Positions 24,823 through 33,900 of a DNA stretch of 47,448 nucleotides are shown here, piece by piece. The translations under genes and the position numbers were made by a program. Position 1 is the first letter of the stretch. Every line of letters starts with the position of its first letter. A model generated the notes under the pieces. It saw nothing but the letters and a program-made list of their open reading frames with translations. It had not been told where the DNA came from and made no database searches. Where the stretch lies: NCBI GenBank assembly GCA_934169575.1, contig CAKPOA010000010.1:1-47448 (forward strand), given 5' to 3'. Source of the DNA: an uncultured Clostridia bacterium. Its GTDB lineage: Bacteria > Bacillota > Clostridia > TANB77 > CAG-508.

Positions 24823-25656
24823 ATGGCTAAAAAAACTGAAGAGCTAAAACCTAAAAAAATTAAAAAAAATAATAAAGTAGAAAAAAAGGAAAATATAAAA
24901 AAAGTAAGTACGAAAACAAACAAAAAAAAGCAGACTACAACTAAAAAAATAGCTACATCTTCAAAAATAACTATTAAACCACCAAAAAAGAAAAAAGCAG
25001 TTATAAAATTCCAAACAGAGTATTATGATTTACCTCATAAATATGATAAAACTCTTGTTACTGTATTATCACAAACTCCTACAACATTATTTGTATATTG
25101 GGAGATGTCTGATGATATACAAAATGAGTTTAAAAAATTGTATGGAGATAATTTTTTTGAAGTTACAAAACCAATACTTATAGTTTATAATGATACATTG
25201 AATTATTCATTTGAAATTGAAATTAATGATTTTGCAAATAGCTGGTATATTCATATAAATGACCCTGATTGTAATTATCGTGTTGAACTTGGAAGAAAAC
25301 CACTCCCTATAGCAAACCAAAATTTTGAAAATAATATTGAACCAAACAAGGAAAATAAACATTTATATATTCCATATTATGTATATATTTCTTCTTCAAA
25401 TAATATGACTACACCAAATAATAAAATACTTTTCAATTTTGATCAAAATATTACATTTAGAAATATAAAAAGTGGTAATACATTTGAGAAAAATATTCAA
25501 GATTTTAAATTTATTACAAATCTTGGAATATATGAATTTAATGAATTATATAAAACACTATATCCAGATGAAGATTTACACAAAACAGGAATCTTATTAG
25601 ACAATCCTTCTTCAGGTGGTACATCTTCTTCTATTATAAAAAAAGGAGTAATCTAA
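24823..25656 (+). CDS. DUF4912 protein with Lys-rich N-terminal tail
   Basis: 277 residues. Residues 1-65 are a highly basic Lys/Thr tail (KPKKIKKNNKVEKKENIKK and on). The rest is a DUF4912-type domain, recognised by YDLPHKYDKTLVTVLSQTPTTLFVYWEMS and the later WYIHINDPDCNYRVELGRK. The domain is thought to be beta-rich and possibly carbohydrate-binding; no activity is known. It overlaps the GH57 branching-enzyme gene by one base (TAATG), so translational coupling and a shared role in alpha-glucan metabolism are likely. ATG follows GGAGG. Confidence 0.8.
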   Translation: MAKKTEELKPKKIKKNNKVEKKENIKKVSTKTNKKKQTTTKKIATSSKITIKPPKKKKAVIKFQTEYYDLPHKYDKTLVTVLSQTPTTLFVYWEMSDDIQNEFKKLYGDNFFEVTKPILIVYNDTLNYSFEIEINDFANSWYIHINDPDCNYRVELGRKPLPIANQNFENNIEPNKENKHLYIPYYVYISSSNNMTTPNNKILFNFDQNITFRNIKSGNTFEKNIQDFKFITNLGIYEFNELYKTLYPDEDLHKTGILLDNPSSGGTSSSIIKKGVI

Positions 25657-27242
25657 TGCAAAAAAAAGGGTACGTAAGTTTTGTATTACATGCACATCTT
25701 CCATTTATACATCATCCAGAAAGTGATGATTATTTAGAAGAGTCATGGTTATATGAAGCAATTTCAGAAACATATATACCACTATTACAAAATTTTCAAA
25801 AATTAATTGATGAAGGCGTTAATTTTAGAATAACGCTAACAATGACACCTCCATTGCTTTCTATGCTTGATAGCAAATTATTACAAAAAAAATATATTAA
25901 ATATTTAAAACAACATATAGAACTTAGTAAAAAAGAAATTGAAAGAACCAAATATGATCAAAGAATAAATAATCTTTCAAAATATTATTATGAAAGATAT
26001 TCTAATGATTTACATATTTTCAAAGATGTCTATAAATGTAATTTAATAAATGGATTTAAACATTTTCAAGATATCGGCGTTTTAGAGATAATTACATGTG
26101 GTGCAACACATGGTTATTTTCCAATCTTATATGTTAACGAAAAAACAGTAAAAGCTCAAATTGCCGTTGGTGTTCAAACTTATGAAAGATATTTTGGAAA
26201 AAAACCTCGTGGAATATGGCTTCCTGAATGTGGATATATTCCTGAAGCTGATAAATATTTAAGAGAATATGGTTTAGATTATGCAATTGTTGAAACACAT
26301 GGTGTTTTATATGCTAACCCAACACCTGTTTATGGTACTTTAGCACCTATTGTTTCTCCAAGAGGTTTTACTGTTTTTGGGCGTGATTTAGAATCTTCGA
26401 GACAGGTTTGGAGTTCTATTAATGGTTACCCAGGAGATTTTAATTATCGCGAATTTTATCGTGATATTGGCTATGAAACTGATTATGATTATATAAAACC
26501 CTATATCTCACATGATGGTGTTAGAGTAAATACAGGTATTAAATATTATCGAATCACTGGAAAAACCGAAAATAAAGATATATATGATATTCAATGGGCT
26601 AAAGATTCAGCTGAAAAGCAAGCTGGACATTTCTTAGATTGTAGAACAAAACAAATTGAAAATGCAAGTAATTTTATGGATAAACCACCTATCGTTCTTT
26701 GCCCTTATGATGCAGAACTTTATGGACATTGGTGGTATGAAGGACCTTATTGGCTTTATATTTTATTTAAAAAAATTTATTATGATGAATGTAATTTCGA
26801 GTTAATTACTCCATCTGAATATATTGATAAATATCCTGAAATCCAACAATGTGAACCATGTCGTTCAAGTTGGGGCGCTAATGGTTATAGCGAAGTTTGG
26901 CTTAATAATTCAAATGATTATGTACATAAACATTTACATTTTGCCGGAAATCGTATGTGTGAACTTGCTTATAAATTCCGTGATACTGATGATAAACTTA
27001 TCATGGAAGCTTTAAATCAAATGGCAAGGGAACTTCTTTTAGCACAAAGTAGTGATTGGTTATTTATTATAACAACTGGTACTATGGTTGATTATGCAAA
27101 AAAACGTATTAAAGATCATATTGGTAGATTTAATAAACTTTATGAACAAATTAATTCTAATAATATTGATAAAGAATTTTTAAAAGATATTGAAAGGAAA
27201 GATCTTATTTTCCCTGATATTGATTATCATATATATGTTTAA
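25656..27242 (+). CDS. GH57 family 1,4-alpha-glucan branching enzyme
   Basis: Transfers alpha-1,4 glucan segments to alpha-1,6 branch points in glycogen synthesis, in the cytoplasm. The 528-residue product has the GH57 opening GYVSFVLHAHLPFI, the nucleophile region RGIWLPECGY (E191) and the acid region CPYDAELYGHWWYEGP (D352). The C-terminal helical part includes RMARELLLAQSSDW-like LNQMARELLLAQSSDWLF, typical of the branching-enzyme clade. The start ATG overlaps the DUF4912 stop and has AAGGAG upstream. A palindromic terminator follows. Confidence 0.9.
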   Translation: MQKKGYVSFVLHAHLPFIHHPESDDYLEESWLYEAISETYIPLLQNFQKLIDEGVNFRITLTMTPPLLSMLDSKLLQKKYIKYLKQHIELSKKEIERTKYDQRINNLSKYYYERYSNDLHIFKDVYKCNLINGFKHFQDIGVLEIITCGATHGYFPILYVNEKTVKAQIAVGVQTYERYFGKKPRGIWLPECGYIPEADKYLREYGLDYAIVETHGVLYANPTPVYGTLAPIVSPRGFTVFGRDLESSRQVWSSINGYPGDFNYREFYRDIGYETDYDYIKPYISHDGVRVNTGIKYYRITGKTENKDIYDIQWAKDSAEKQAGHFLDCRTKQIENASNFMDKPPIVLCPYDAELYGHWWYEGPYWLYILFKKIYYDECNFELITPSEYIDKYPEIQQCEPCRSSWGANGYSEVWLNNSNDYVHKHLHFAGNRMCELAYKFRDTDDKLIMEALNQMARELLLAQSSDWLFIITTGTMVDYAKKRIKDHIGRFNKLYEQINSNNIDKEFLKDIERKDLIFPDIDYHIYV

Positions 27243-27268
27243 AATGCAAGAGAATTCTCTTGCATTTT
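27241..27268. terminator. Bidirectional terminator between GH57 and glyS
   Basis: AAAATGCAAGAG-AATT-CTCTTGCATTTT is a perfect 12-bp stem between two convergent genes, with T-rich flanks on both sides. Confidence 0.8.
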
Positions 27269-27271
27269 ATT

Positions 27272-28654
27272 TTAAAATTTTATTTTTTCACTTATCCAAT
27301 TTTCTACTTCATTTATTGGTAAACGTATTTGTTCCATTGTATCTCTGTCTCTTATTGTTACACAATTATCTTCTAATGTATCAAAATCAACTGTTACACA
27401 ATATGGAGTTCCAATTTCATCTTGTCTTCTATATCTTTTTCCTATAGAACCTGTTACATCATAATCACACATAAATGTTTTTGATAATTCATCATATATT
27501 TCAGTTGCTTTTTCTGATAATTTTTTTGATAATGGTAAAACAGCTAATTTATATGGTGCAATTGCAGGATGTAAATGAAGTACTATTCTTGAATCATTTT
27601 CATCTATTTTTTGTTCTTCATAACTATCACATAAAAACATCAACATTAATCTATCAACACCAACAGATGGTTCTATTACAAATGGTACATATTTTTCTCC
27701 AGTATCTGGATCTAAATATGATAAATCTTGTTTTGTAGCTTCCATATGTCTTGATAAATCATAATTTGTTCTATCTGCAATTCCCCAAACTTCTCCCCAT
27801 CCAAATGGAAATTTATATTCTATATCTGCTGTTGCATTACTATAAAATGATAATTCCTCTTTTGAATGATTTCTAAATCTTATATTTTTTTCATTTGCAC
27901 CTAATGATAATAAAAATTCTTTACAGTAATCTTTCCAATATTGATGCCATTCTAAATCAGTACCAGGTTTGCAGAAAAATTCTATTTCCATTTGTTCAAA
28001 TTCACGTGTTCTGAATATAAAATTACCAGGTGTTATTTCATTTCTAAAAGCTTTACCTTGTTGACATATTCCCATAGGCAATTTTCTTCTTGTTGTTCTT
28101 AATACATTTTTGAAATTTACAAATATACCTTGTGCAGTTTCTGGGCGTAAATATATTTCAGATTTTGCATCTTCTGTTACACCTTGAAATGTTTTAAACA
28201 TTAAATTAAATTTTCTAATTGCTGTATAATTTAAACTTCCACAATTTGGGCATACAATATTATTATCATTTATATATTTTACTGTTTCTTCATCATTCCA
28301 TCCATCTGCAATAACATCTTTACCATTTTTAGCTGCCCAAGCTTCTATTAATTTATCAGCTCTATGTCTTGTTTTACAATCTTTACAATCTATTAATGGA
28401 TCAGCAAATGTACTTACATGACCTGTTGTAACCCATACTTCTGGATTCATTAAAATAGCACAATCTATTGCTACATTATATTTATTTTCTTGTACCATTT
28501 TTTTTAGCCATGCTTTTTTTAAATTATTTTTTAATTCTACACCTAATGGTCCATAATCCCATGTATTTGCTAAACCACCATATATTTCTGAACCTGGGTA
28601 CACATACCCCCTATTTTTACATAGACTCACTAGTTTTTCCATTGTATCTACCAT
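27272..28654 (-). CDS. glyS: Glycine--tRNA ligase, dimeric (alpha2) type
   Basis: Charges tRNA-Gly with glycine. The 460-residue product is the single-chain class II enzyme, not the bacterial alpha/beta tetramer type. It starts MVDTMEKLVSLCKNRGYVYP with GSEIYGGLANTWDYGPLG. Class II motif 2 is FRNEITPGNFIFRTREFEQME, and motif 3 is near EPSVGVDRLML. An insertion with CKDCKTRHRADK and CPNCGS looks zinc-binding. The anticodon-binding domain occupies the C-terminus. ATG follows AGAGGAAG. The leader is too short for a T-box. Confidence 0.97.
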   Translation of the reverse strand: MVDTMEKLVSLCKNRGYVYPGSEIYGGLANTWDYGPLGVELKNNLKKAWLKKMVQENKYNVAIDCAILMNPEVWVTTGHVSTFADPLIDCKDCKTRHRADKLIEAWAAKNGKDVIADGWNDEETVKYINDNNIVCPNCGSLNYTAIRKFNLMFKTFQGVTEDAKSEIYLRPETAQGIFVNFKNVLRTTRRKLPMGICQQGKAFRNEITPGNFIFRTREFEQMEIEFFCKPGTDLEWHQYWKDYCKEFLLSLGANEKNIRFRNHSKEELSFYSNATADIEYKFPFGWGEVWGIADRTNYDLSRHMEATKQDLSYLDPDTGEKYVPFVIEPSVGVDRLMLMFLCDSYEEQKIDENDSRIVLHLHPAIAPYKLAVLPLSKKLSEKATEIYDELSKTFMCDYDVTGSIGKRYRRQDEIGTPYCVTVDFDTLEDNCVTIRDRDTMEQIRLPINEVENWISEKIKF

Positions 28655-28687
28655 TTTGCTTCCTCTTTTCTATTTTTGATATCTTCT

Positions 28688-28716
28688 ATTCTACTACATA
28701 TTTTATTTTTTTTCAA
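28688..28716 (-). promoter_or_regulatory. Sigma-A promoter of glyS
   Basis: The minus strand carries TTGAAA (28711-28716), a 17-base spacer and TAGAAT (28688-28693), 33 bases from the ATG. Confidence 0.65.
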
Positions 28717-28733
28717 TATAATTTTTAAAACTC

Positions 28734-28762
28734 TTGCATTTTTTTTTTATTTATGTTATTAT
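28734..28762 (+). promoter_or_regulatory. Sigma-A promoter of tRNA-Trp
   Basis: TTGCAT (28734-28739), a 17-base T-rich spacer and TATTAT (28757-28762) lie 17 bases before the mature tRNA. It is back-to-back with the glyS promoter. Confidence 0.6.
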
Positions 28763-28779
28763 ATTTATGTACTTAATTT

Positions 28780-28854
28780 AGGGGTATAGTGTTAATGGTA
28801 GCACATCGGTCTCCAAAACCGCCTGTGAGGGTTCGAGTCCTTCTACCCCTGCCA
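28780..28854 (+). tRNA. tRNA-Trp (anticodon CCA)
   Basis: The acceptor is AGGGGTA/TACCCCT, with discriminator G and encoded CCA. The anticodon loop CTCCAAA gives CCA, reading UGG. The anticodon stem TCGGT/ACCGC has an unpaired outer U-C (most tRNA-Trp have G-C here), and the T-stem has one G-U. A terminator follows at once. Confidence 0.94.
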
Positions 28855-28896
28855 TAAAAAAACTTGATTATCGTTGAATCAAGTTTTTTTTTTTTT
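28855..28896 (+). terminator. Terminator after tRNA-Trp
   Basis: AACTTGATT, loop, GAATCAAGTT, then a run of more than ten T. The next 90 bases up to the purA promoter contain no gene. Confidence 0.85.
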
Positions 28897-28988
28897 TGAT
28901 TTTGAGTTTATTTTATTCGTTTTAACTGTTCTTTTCGTTAAAAAAGTATTACTAGATAATGATTTAAACTTAAATATTTTTATTTTTC

Positions 28989-29018
28989 TTGATTTTTCAT
29001 ATATACATGTGATATAAT
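28989..29018 (+). promoter_or_regulatory. Sigma-A promoter of purA
   Basis: TTGATT (28989-28994), an 18-base spacer and TATAAT with an upstream TGTGA (extended -10 like), at 29013-29018. A CAGTAAGT direct repeat follows (29024 and 29041), spanning the leader. Confidence 0.65.
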
Positions 29019-29061
29019 TATACAGTAAGTTTTTATGGTAACAGTAAGTAGGTGGTAGAAT

Positions 29062-30303
29062 ATGAATCAAAATGTAACCGTTATAACTGGTGCCTATTGG
29101 GGAGATGAAGGCAAAGGCCGGAGTTCTTTTTATGAATGCTTAAATGCAGACATATGTATTCGTGCAACAGGTGGTGCAAATGCAGGTCACACCATTGTTT
29201 ACAATGGTCAAAAATATGCTCTGCACCTTATACCTTCAGGAATAATAAACCGCAACTGCACTTGTATAATAGGAGCAGGTGTTGTCGTGGATATTGAAGT
29301 TCTGTTAGAAGAACTCAATTTCCTTATTGAATCTGGTATCCCAGACATCGAAAATAGGCTTTTTATAAGTTCAAAAGCCACTATCGTTCTTCCAGTTCAT
29401 AAAGAACTTGATAGACTCTATGAATCTTTAAAATCGAAAAGAGTTGGAACTACAGGTCGTGGAATCGGTCCTGCATATTCTGATAAAGCAAATAGAATTG
29501 GCATACGCATGGAAGATCTTCTTTGGGATGATGTCACATTATGTGCTAAAATCAAAGCACTTATTGAAACACATTCTAAAACATTTTCTGCTTTTGACTT
29601 TAAAGTTGCAAATGAAAAATCATTAGATTTCAATTACATATATGCAACTTTAAGAGAATATGCAGTAGAATTAGAGCATTATATTGCAAATACTCAGAGA
29701 ATGGTTGACGATGCTCTGCGTTCTAACAATAAAATTGTTATAGAAGGAGCACAGGCCTTCAAGTTAGATCTTGATCATGGAGATTATCCATTTGTAACAA
29801 GTTCTAATTGCAATACCTCTGGTACACTTTCAGGAGCTGGAATTGGTCCAACATATGTGAAAGATGTTATAGGTGTTCTTAAAACCTATTGCTCTCGTGT
29901 TGGTGAAGGACCATTTTTGACTGAACAGGATAACGAATATGGTGATATTATTCGCGAATTCGGTCATGAATACGGCACTACAACAGGCAGGCCAAGACGT
30001 TGTGGCTGGCTTGACCTTACAATAATTAAAGATGCCATTGGTTTGATGGGATATACTGCTCTTGCAGTAAACCATCTTGATACAATGGGCAAAATCATTG
30101 GTAAACTTGGTTTTGCTAAAATACGTGTATCTTATAGTAAATATGTAACATTTACTGAACCATGGGATACAACAGGTTGCAAATCTTATAATGATCTTCC
30201 TGAGTCTGCTCGTAAGTTTATTGAAACAATTGAGCAGTATACAGGATTGCCAGTAAAATATATTGGCATCGGTGCTGATAATTCAGCAACTATAATAAAA
30301 TAA
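29062..30303 (+). CDS. purA: Adenylosuccinate synthetase, divergent form
   Basis: Joins IMP and aspartate with GTP to make adenylosuccinate, the first committed step to AMP. The 413-residue product has WGDEGKG (catalytic Asp15), GGANAGHT (His43), GTTGRGIGPAYSDK, EGAQAFKLDLDHGDYPFVTS and GRPRRCGWLD. It differs from ordinary PurA at conserved places: AYWGDEGKGRSS instead of TQWGDEGKGK-(I/L)-V-D, and EGAQAF instead of EGAQG. Codon choice is less AT-biased than its neighbours (many GGT, GTC, CGC and CTT codons), suggesting transfer. It stands alone, with its own promoter and terminator. ATG follows AGGTGG. Confidence 0.9.
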   Translation: MNQNVTVITGAYWGDEGKGRSSFYECLNADICIRATGGANAGHTIVYNGQKYALHLIPSGIINRNCTCIIGAGVVVDIEVLLEELNFLIESGIPDIENRLFISSKATIVLPVHKELDRLYESLKSKRVGTTGRGIGPAYSDKANRIGIRMEDLLWDDVTLCAKIKALIETHSKTFSAFDFKVANEKSLDFNYIYATLREYAVELEHYIANTQRMVDDALRSNNKIVIEGAQAFKLDLDHGDYPFVTSSNCNTSGTLSGAGIGPTYVKDVIGVLKTYCSRVGEGPFLTEQDNEYGDIIREFGHEYGTTTGRPRRCGWLDLTIIKDAIGLMGYTALAVNHLDTMGKIIGKLGFAKIRVSYSKYVTFTEPWDTTGCKSYNDLPESARKFIETIEQYTGLPVKYIGIGADNSATIIK

Positions 30304-30328
30304 GTCGTTTTTCTACCATAAAACTTAC

Positions 30329-30357
30329 AAAAAGAGCTCTTTTTTAGAGCTCTTTTT
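30329..30357. terminator. Bidirectional terminator between purA and the DUF5684 gene
   Basis: AAAAAGAGCTC and GAGCTCTTTTT flank a T-rich 7-base loop. It lies between two converging genes and abuts the stop at 30358. Confidence 0.8.
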
Positions 30358-30825
30358 CTATTCTTCAATTTCTACATTCATCTTTGGTTTTCTATTTAAT
30401 TGATATGATGAACTACCAAATCCAAGGATCATTATAAATATTGTATTTAATAATATTAAACCAACAGTAAATCCTGCGCCTTTACCAAATGCTTTTGCAA
30501 GCATTATCATAGCATAAATTGTTATTCCAAGTGTTATTAAGTAACCAATTCCTGGTATTATAGCTGCTAAATATCCAAGTACCCACCATGGTGATATTCC
30601 AGCAATTCTAAATAATACAACTGTGCTATAAATTGGTATTAAACATTTCCATCCAGCTTCTCCAGCTTTTTCAAATAACTTCCATTGAGCAATAATAGTT
30701 AATACTAATATAATTAACACAATCCATAAATATGTACTAACTAAACCTGCAATTGTACCAGCTGCTAAAGCATCTGACATTGATGAAGATGAATCTGTTG
30801 TCAAATATGAATAATCACTATACAT
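30358..30825 (-). CDS. DUF5684-type small membrane protein
   Basis: 155 residues with four hydrophobic segments. After a Ser/Thr-rich N-terminus come membrane spans around 25-47, 58-80, 80-105 and 112-132. The segment WKLFEKAGEAGWKCLIPIYS is the typical DUF5684 signature, followed by PWWVLGYLAAIIPGIGYLI. Members are often next to signal peptidase or secretion genes, and the function is unknown. The short charged tail ends KMNVEIEE. It has its own promoter (30870-30898). Confidence 0.75.
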   Translation of the reverse strand: MYSDYSYLTTDSSSSMSDALAAGTIAGLVSTYLWIVLIILVLTIIAQWKLFEKAGEAGWKCLIPIYSTVVLFRIAGISPWWVLGYLAAIIPGIGYLITLGITIYAMIMLAKAFGKGAGFTVGLILLNTIFIMILGFGSSSYQLNRKPKMNVEIEE

Positions 30826-30869
30826 ATTTTTTCCCCTTTCTTAAAAACTTGATTTATTAATCTATTTTT

Positions 30870-30898
30870 ATTTTACAATATTCGACAAATTGTGTCAA
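30870..30898 (-). promoter_or_regulatory. Sigma-A promoter of the DUF5684 gene
   Basis: The minus strand carries TTGACA (30893-30898), a 17-base spacer and TAAAAT (30870-30875). Confidence 0.75.
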
Positions 30899-30907
30899 TA
30901 GTTTTTT

Positions 30908-30941
30908 AAAAAAAACATCCTCCAAAATGGAAGATGTTTTT
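30908..30941 (-). terminator. Terminator of rpoBC
   Basis: The minus strand reads AAAAACATCTTCC-ATTT-TGGAGGATGT followed by eight T. It lies about 40 bases after rpoC, separated from it only by the truncated repeat E. Confidence 0.8.
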
Positions 30942-30978
30942 ACAGGTCAGCTTTAAAGTAATTTTAGCCTAAATATTT
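30940..30978. repeat. Truncated palindromic repeat (copy E) abutting rpoC
   Basis: TTACAGGTCAGCTTTAAAGT and the next 20 bases align with the left end of copy B (TTACAAGTCAGCCTTAGAGT and on to CTAAATAT). The right half is missing and the similarity stops at the rpoC stop codon. Confidence 0.6.
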
Positions 30979-30979
30979 A

Positions 30980-33900
30980 TTATTCTTCTACTTCTGAAAC
31001 AGTAACAGTTTCTTCTTTATTTTCTTCTGTATTTATATGTATATCTTGATATTTTTGCATACCTGTACCAGCTGGAATTAATTTACCAATGATAACATTT
31101 TCTTTTAATCCAATTAAATGATCTTCTTTACTCTTTATTGCAGCTTCAGTTAATACTCTTGTTGTTTCTTGGAAAGAAGCAGCAGATAAGAAACTTTCTG
31201 TAGCAAGAGAAGCTTTAGTAATTCCAAGTAATATACGTTTTCCTGTTGCTGGACGAAGACCTTTTTGAATTGCTTCTTCATTTTTATCAGCAAATTCATA
31301 CATATCTACTAAAGTACCAGGGAACATATCTGTATCACCATTATCTTCAACTCTAACTTTTTTAAGCATTTGTCTACCAATAACTTCAATATGTTTATCA
31401 TTTATATCAACACCTTGGTTTCTATAAACTTTTTGAACTTCTGTAGTTAAGTATTCATATACTCCTTCAGGACCTTTAACAGCTAAAATATCAGCCGGAT
31501 TTATAGAACCTTCAATTAAAGCATCACCTGCTTCAATTATATCACCATCTTTAACTTTCATTTTTGATCCAAATGGAATTGTATATGTTTTAGATTCTTC
31601 TTTATTTGTAATTACAACTTCTTTTTTCTTTTTAGATTCTTTAATTTTAACTTTACCTGCAATTTCAGTTATTACAGCTAATCCCTTTGGTTTTCTAGCC
31701 TCAAATAATTCCTCAACCCTTGGAAGACCTTGAGTAATATCTGTACCAATAGCACCACCAGCATGTTTTGTATTCATTGTAAGCTGTGTACCTGGTTCAC
31801 CAATTGATTGTGCTGCAACAATACCAATTGCTTCACCAATAGAAACTAAATTGTGTCTTGCAAGTCCCATTCCATAACATTTTTGACAAACACCATGTTT
31901 TGACCTACATGCTAAAACTGTACGAACTTCAACTTTTGTGATACCAGCTGCAACAATTTTGTCTGCAATTTCATCAGTAATCATTGTATTTGTGTCAACA
32001 ATTACTTCTTTAGTTTCCGGATCTATAACATCATTTATTACATATCTACCAACTAATCTTTCTTGTAATTTTTCAATTAATTGATTTCCATCTTTAATAT
32101 CATATACCCATAAACCTTCTTTTGAACCACAATCATGTTCTCTTACGATAATTTCTTGAGCAACATCAACTAATCTTCTTGTTAAATATCCAGAGTCAGC
32201 AGTTCTTAAAGCTGTATCTGCTAAACCTTTTCTTGCTTGGTGTGAAGATATAAAGTATTCAAGTGCATCTAGTCCTTCTGCGAAACATGATTTTATTGGA
32301 ATTTCAATAACTTTACCAGTTGTACCAGCCATAAGTCCTCTCATACCTGCAGATTGTCTTAATTGGTTAAGGTTACCTCTGGCTCCTGATGAAACCATTA
32401 AATTAATTGGGTTTAGTGGTTCAAGATTTTCTTCTAATGCTTTACCAACTTTTAATGTTGCATCATTCCATACACCTACAACTTCTTTAAATCTTTCATC
32501 ATTTGTTATTAAACCTCTTTTATATTGTTTTCTAATTTGTTCAACTTGTTCTTCAGCTTGTTTTAATATTTGAGCTTTTTCTTCTGGAACTTTAACATCT
32601 TCCATAGAATATGTAAGTCCAGAAATTGTTGAATATTTGAAACCTTTTGCTTTTATATTATCAAGCATTTCCGCAGAATCTGCAAGTCCATGAATTTTTA
32701 TACATCTATTAATCATGTCTCCCAGTTTTTTCTTATTTACTGCAAAATCAATTTCATATTTAAACATTTCATCTGGGTTTGTTCTATCAATATATCCTAA
32801 ATCTTGAGGAATACCATCATTATATATTATTCTACCAACAGTTGTTTCTATTTTTTTAGATTTTAATTCACCATCAAATTCTAATGTTCTTTTAACAAAT
32901 ATTTTTGCATGTATTCCAACTGCATTATTTTCATATGCCATTATTGCTTCCTCAGGATCTTTGAAATATTTGCCCTCTCCAAGTTCTCCATCAACTGTCA
33001 TTGTTAAATAATATCCACCAAACACCATATCAATTGTAGGTACAGTAACTGTTTTACCATCTTGAGGTTTTAATAAGTTATTTGTAGATAACATTAAATA
33101 TCTTGCTTCTGCTTGTGCTTCTGGTGATAAAGGTAAATGGATAGCCATTTGATCACCATCAAAATCAGCATTAAATGCAGTACAAACTAACGGATGTAAT
33201 TTAATTGCTCTACCTTCAACTAAAACTGGCTCAAATGCTTGAATTCCAAGTCTATGTAGTGTTGGAGCACGGTTTAACATTACTGGGTGATCTTTTATAA
33301 CTTCTTCTAATATTCCCCATACTTCTGGCTTTAATCTTTCAACCATACGTTTTGCATTTTTAATATTATGTGCAATTCCACGTCCAACTAATTCTTTCAT
33401 TACAAATGGTTTAAATAATTCTACTGCCATTTCTTTTGGAACACCACATTGATATATTTTAAGTTCTGGTCCTACAACTATAACTGAACGACCTGAATAA
33501 TCAACACGTTTTCCAAGTAAGTTTTGACGGAAACGACCTTGTTTACCTTTAAGCATATCTGATAAAGATTTTAAAGCTCTACCACCTGCACCTGTTACAG
33601 GTTTTCCACGTCTAGAATTATCTATTAAAGCATCAACAGATTCTTGCAACATTCTTTTTTCATTTCTTACAATTATTTCTGGTGCTTCTAATTCTATTAA
33701 TCTTTTTAATCTATTATTTCTATTTATAACTCTTCTATATAAATCATTTAAATCAGATGTTGCAAATCTTCCACCATCTAATTGAACCATTGGTCTTAAA
33801 TCTGGTGGTATTACAGGTACAACATTCATAATCATCCATTCTGGTCTATTTCCAGAAATTCTAAATGATTCTACAGTATCTAATCTTTTAAGTAGTTTTA

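Noticed and set aside
28655..28716. T-box leader of glyS
   Set aside because: The promoter lies within about 60 bases of the start codon, leaving no room for a T-box.
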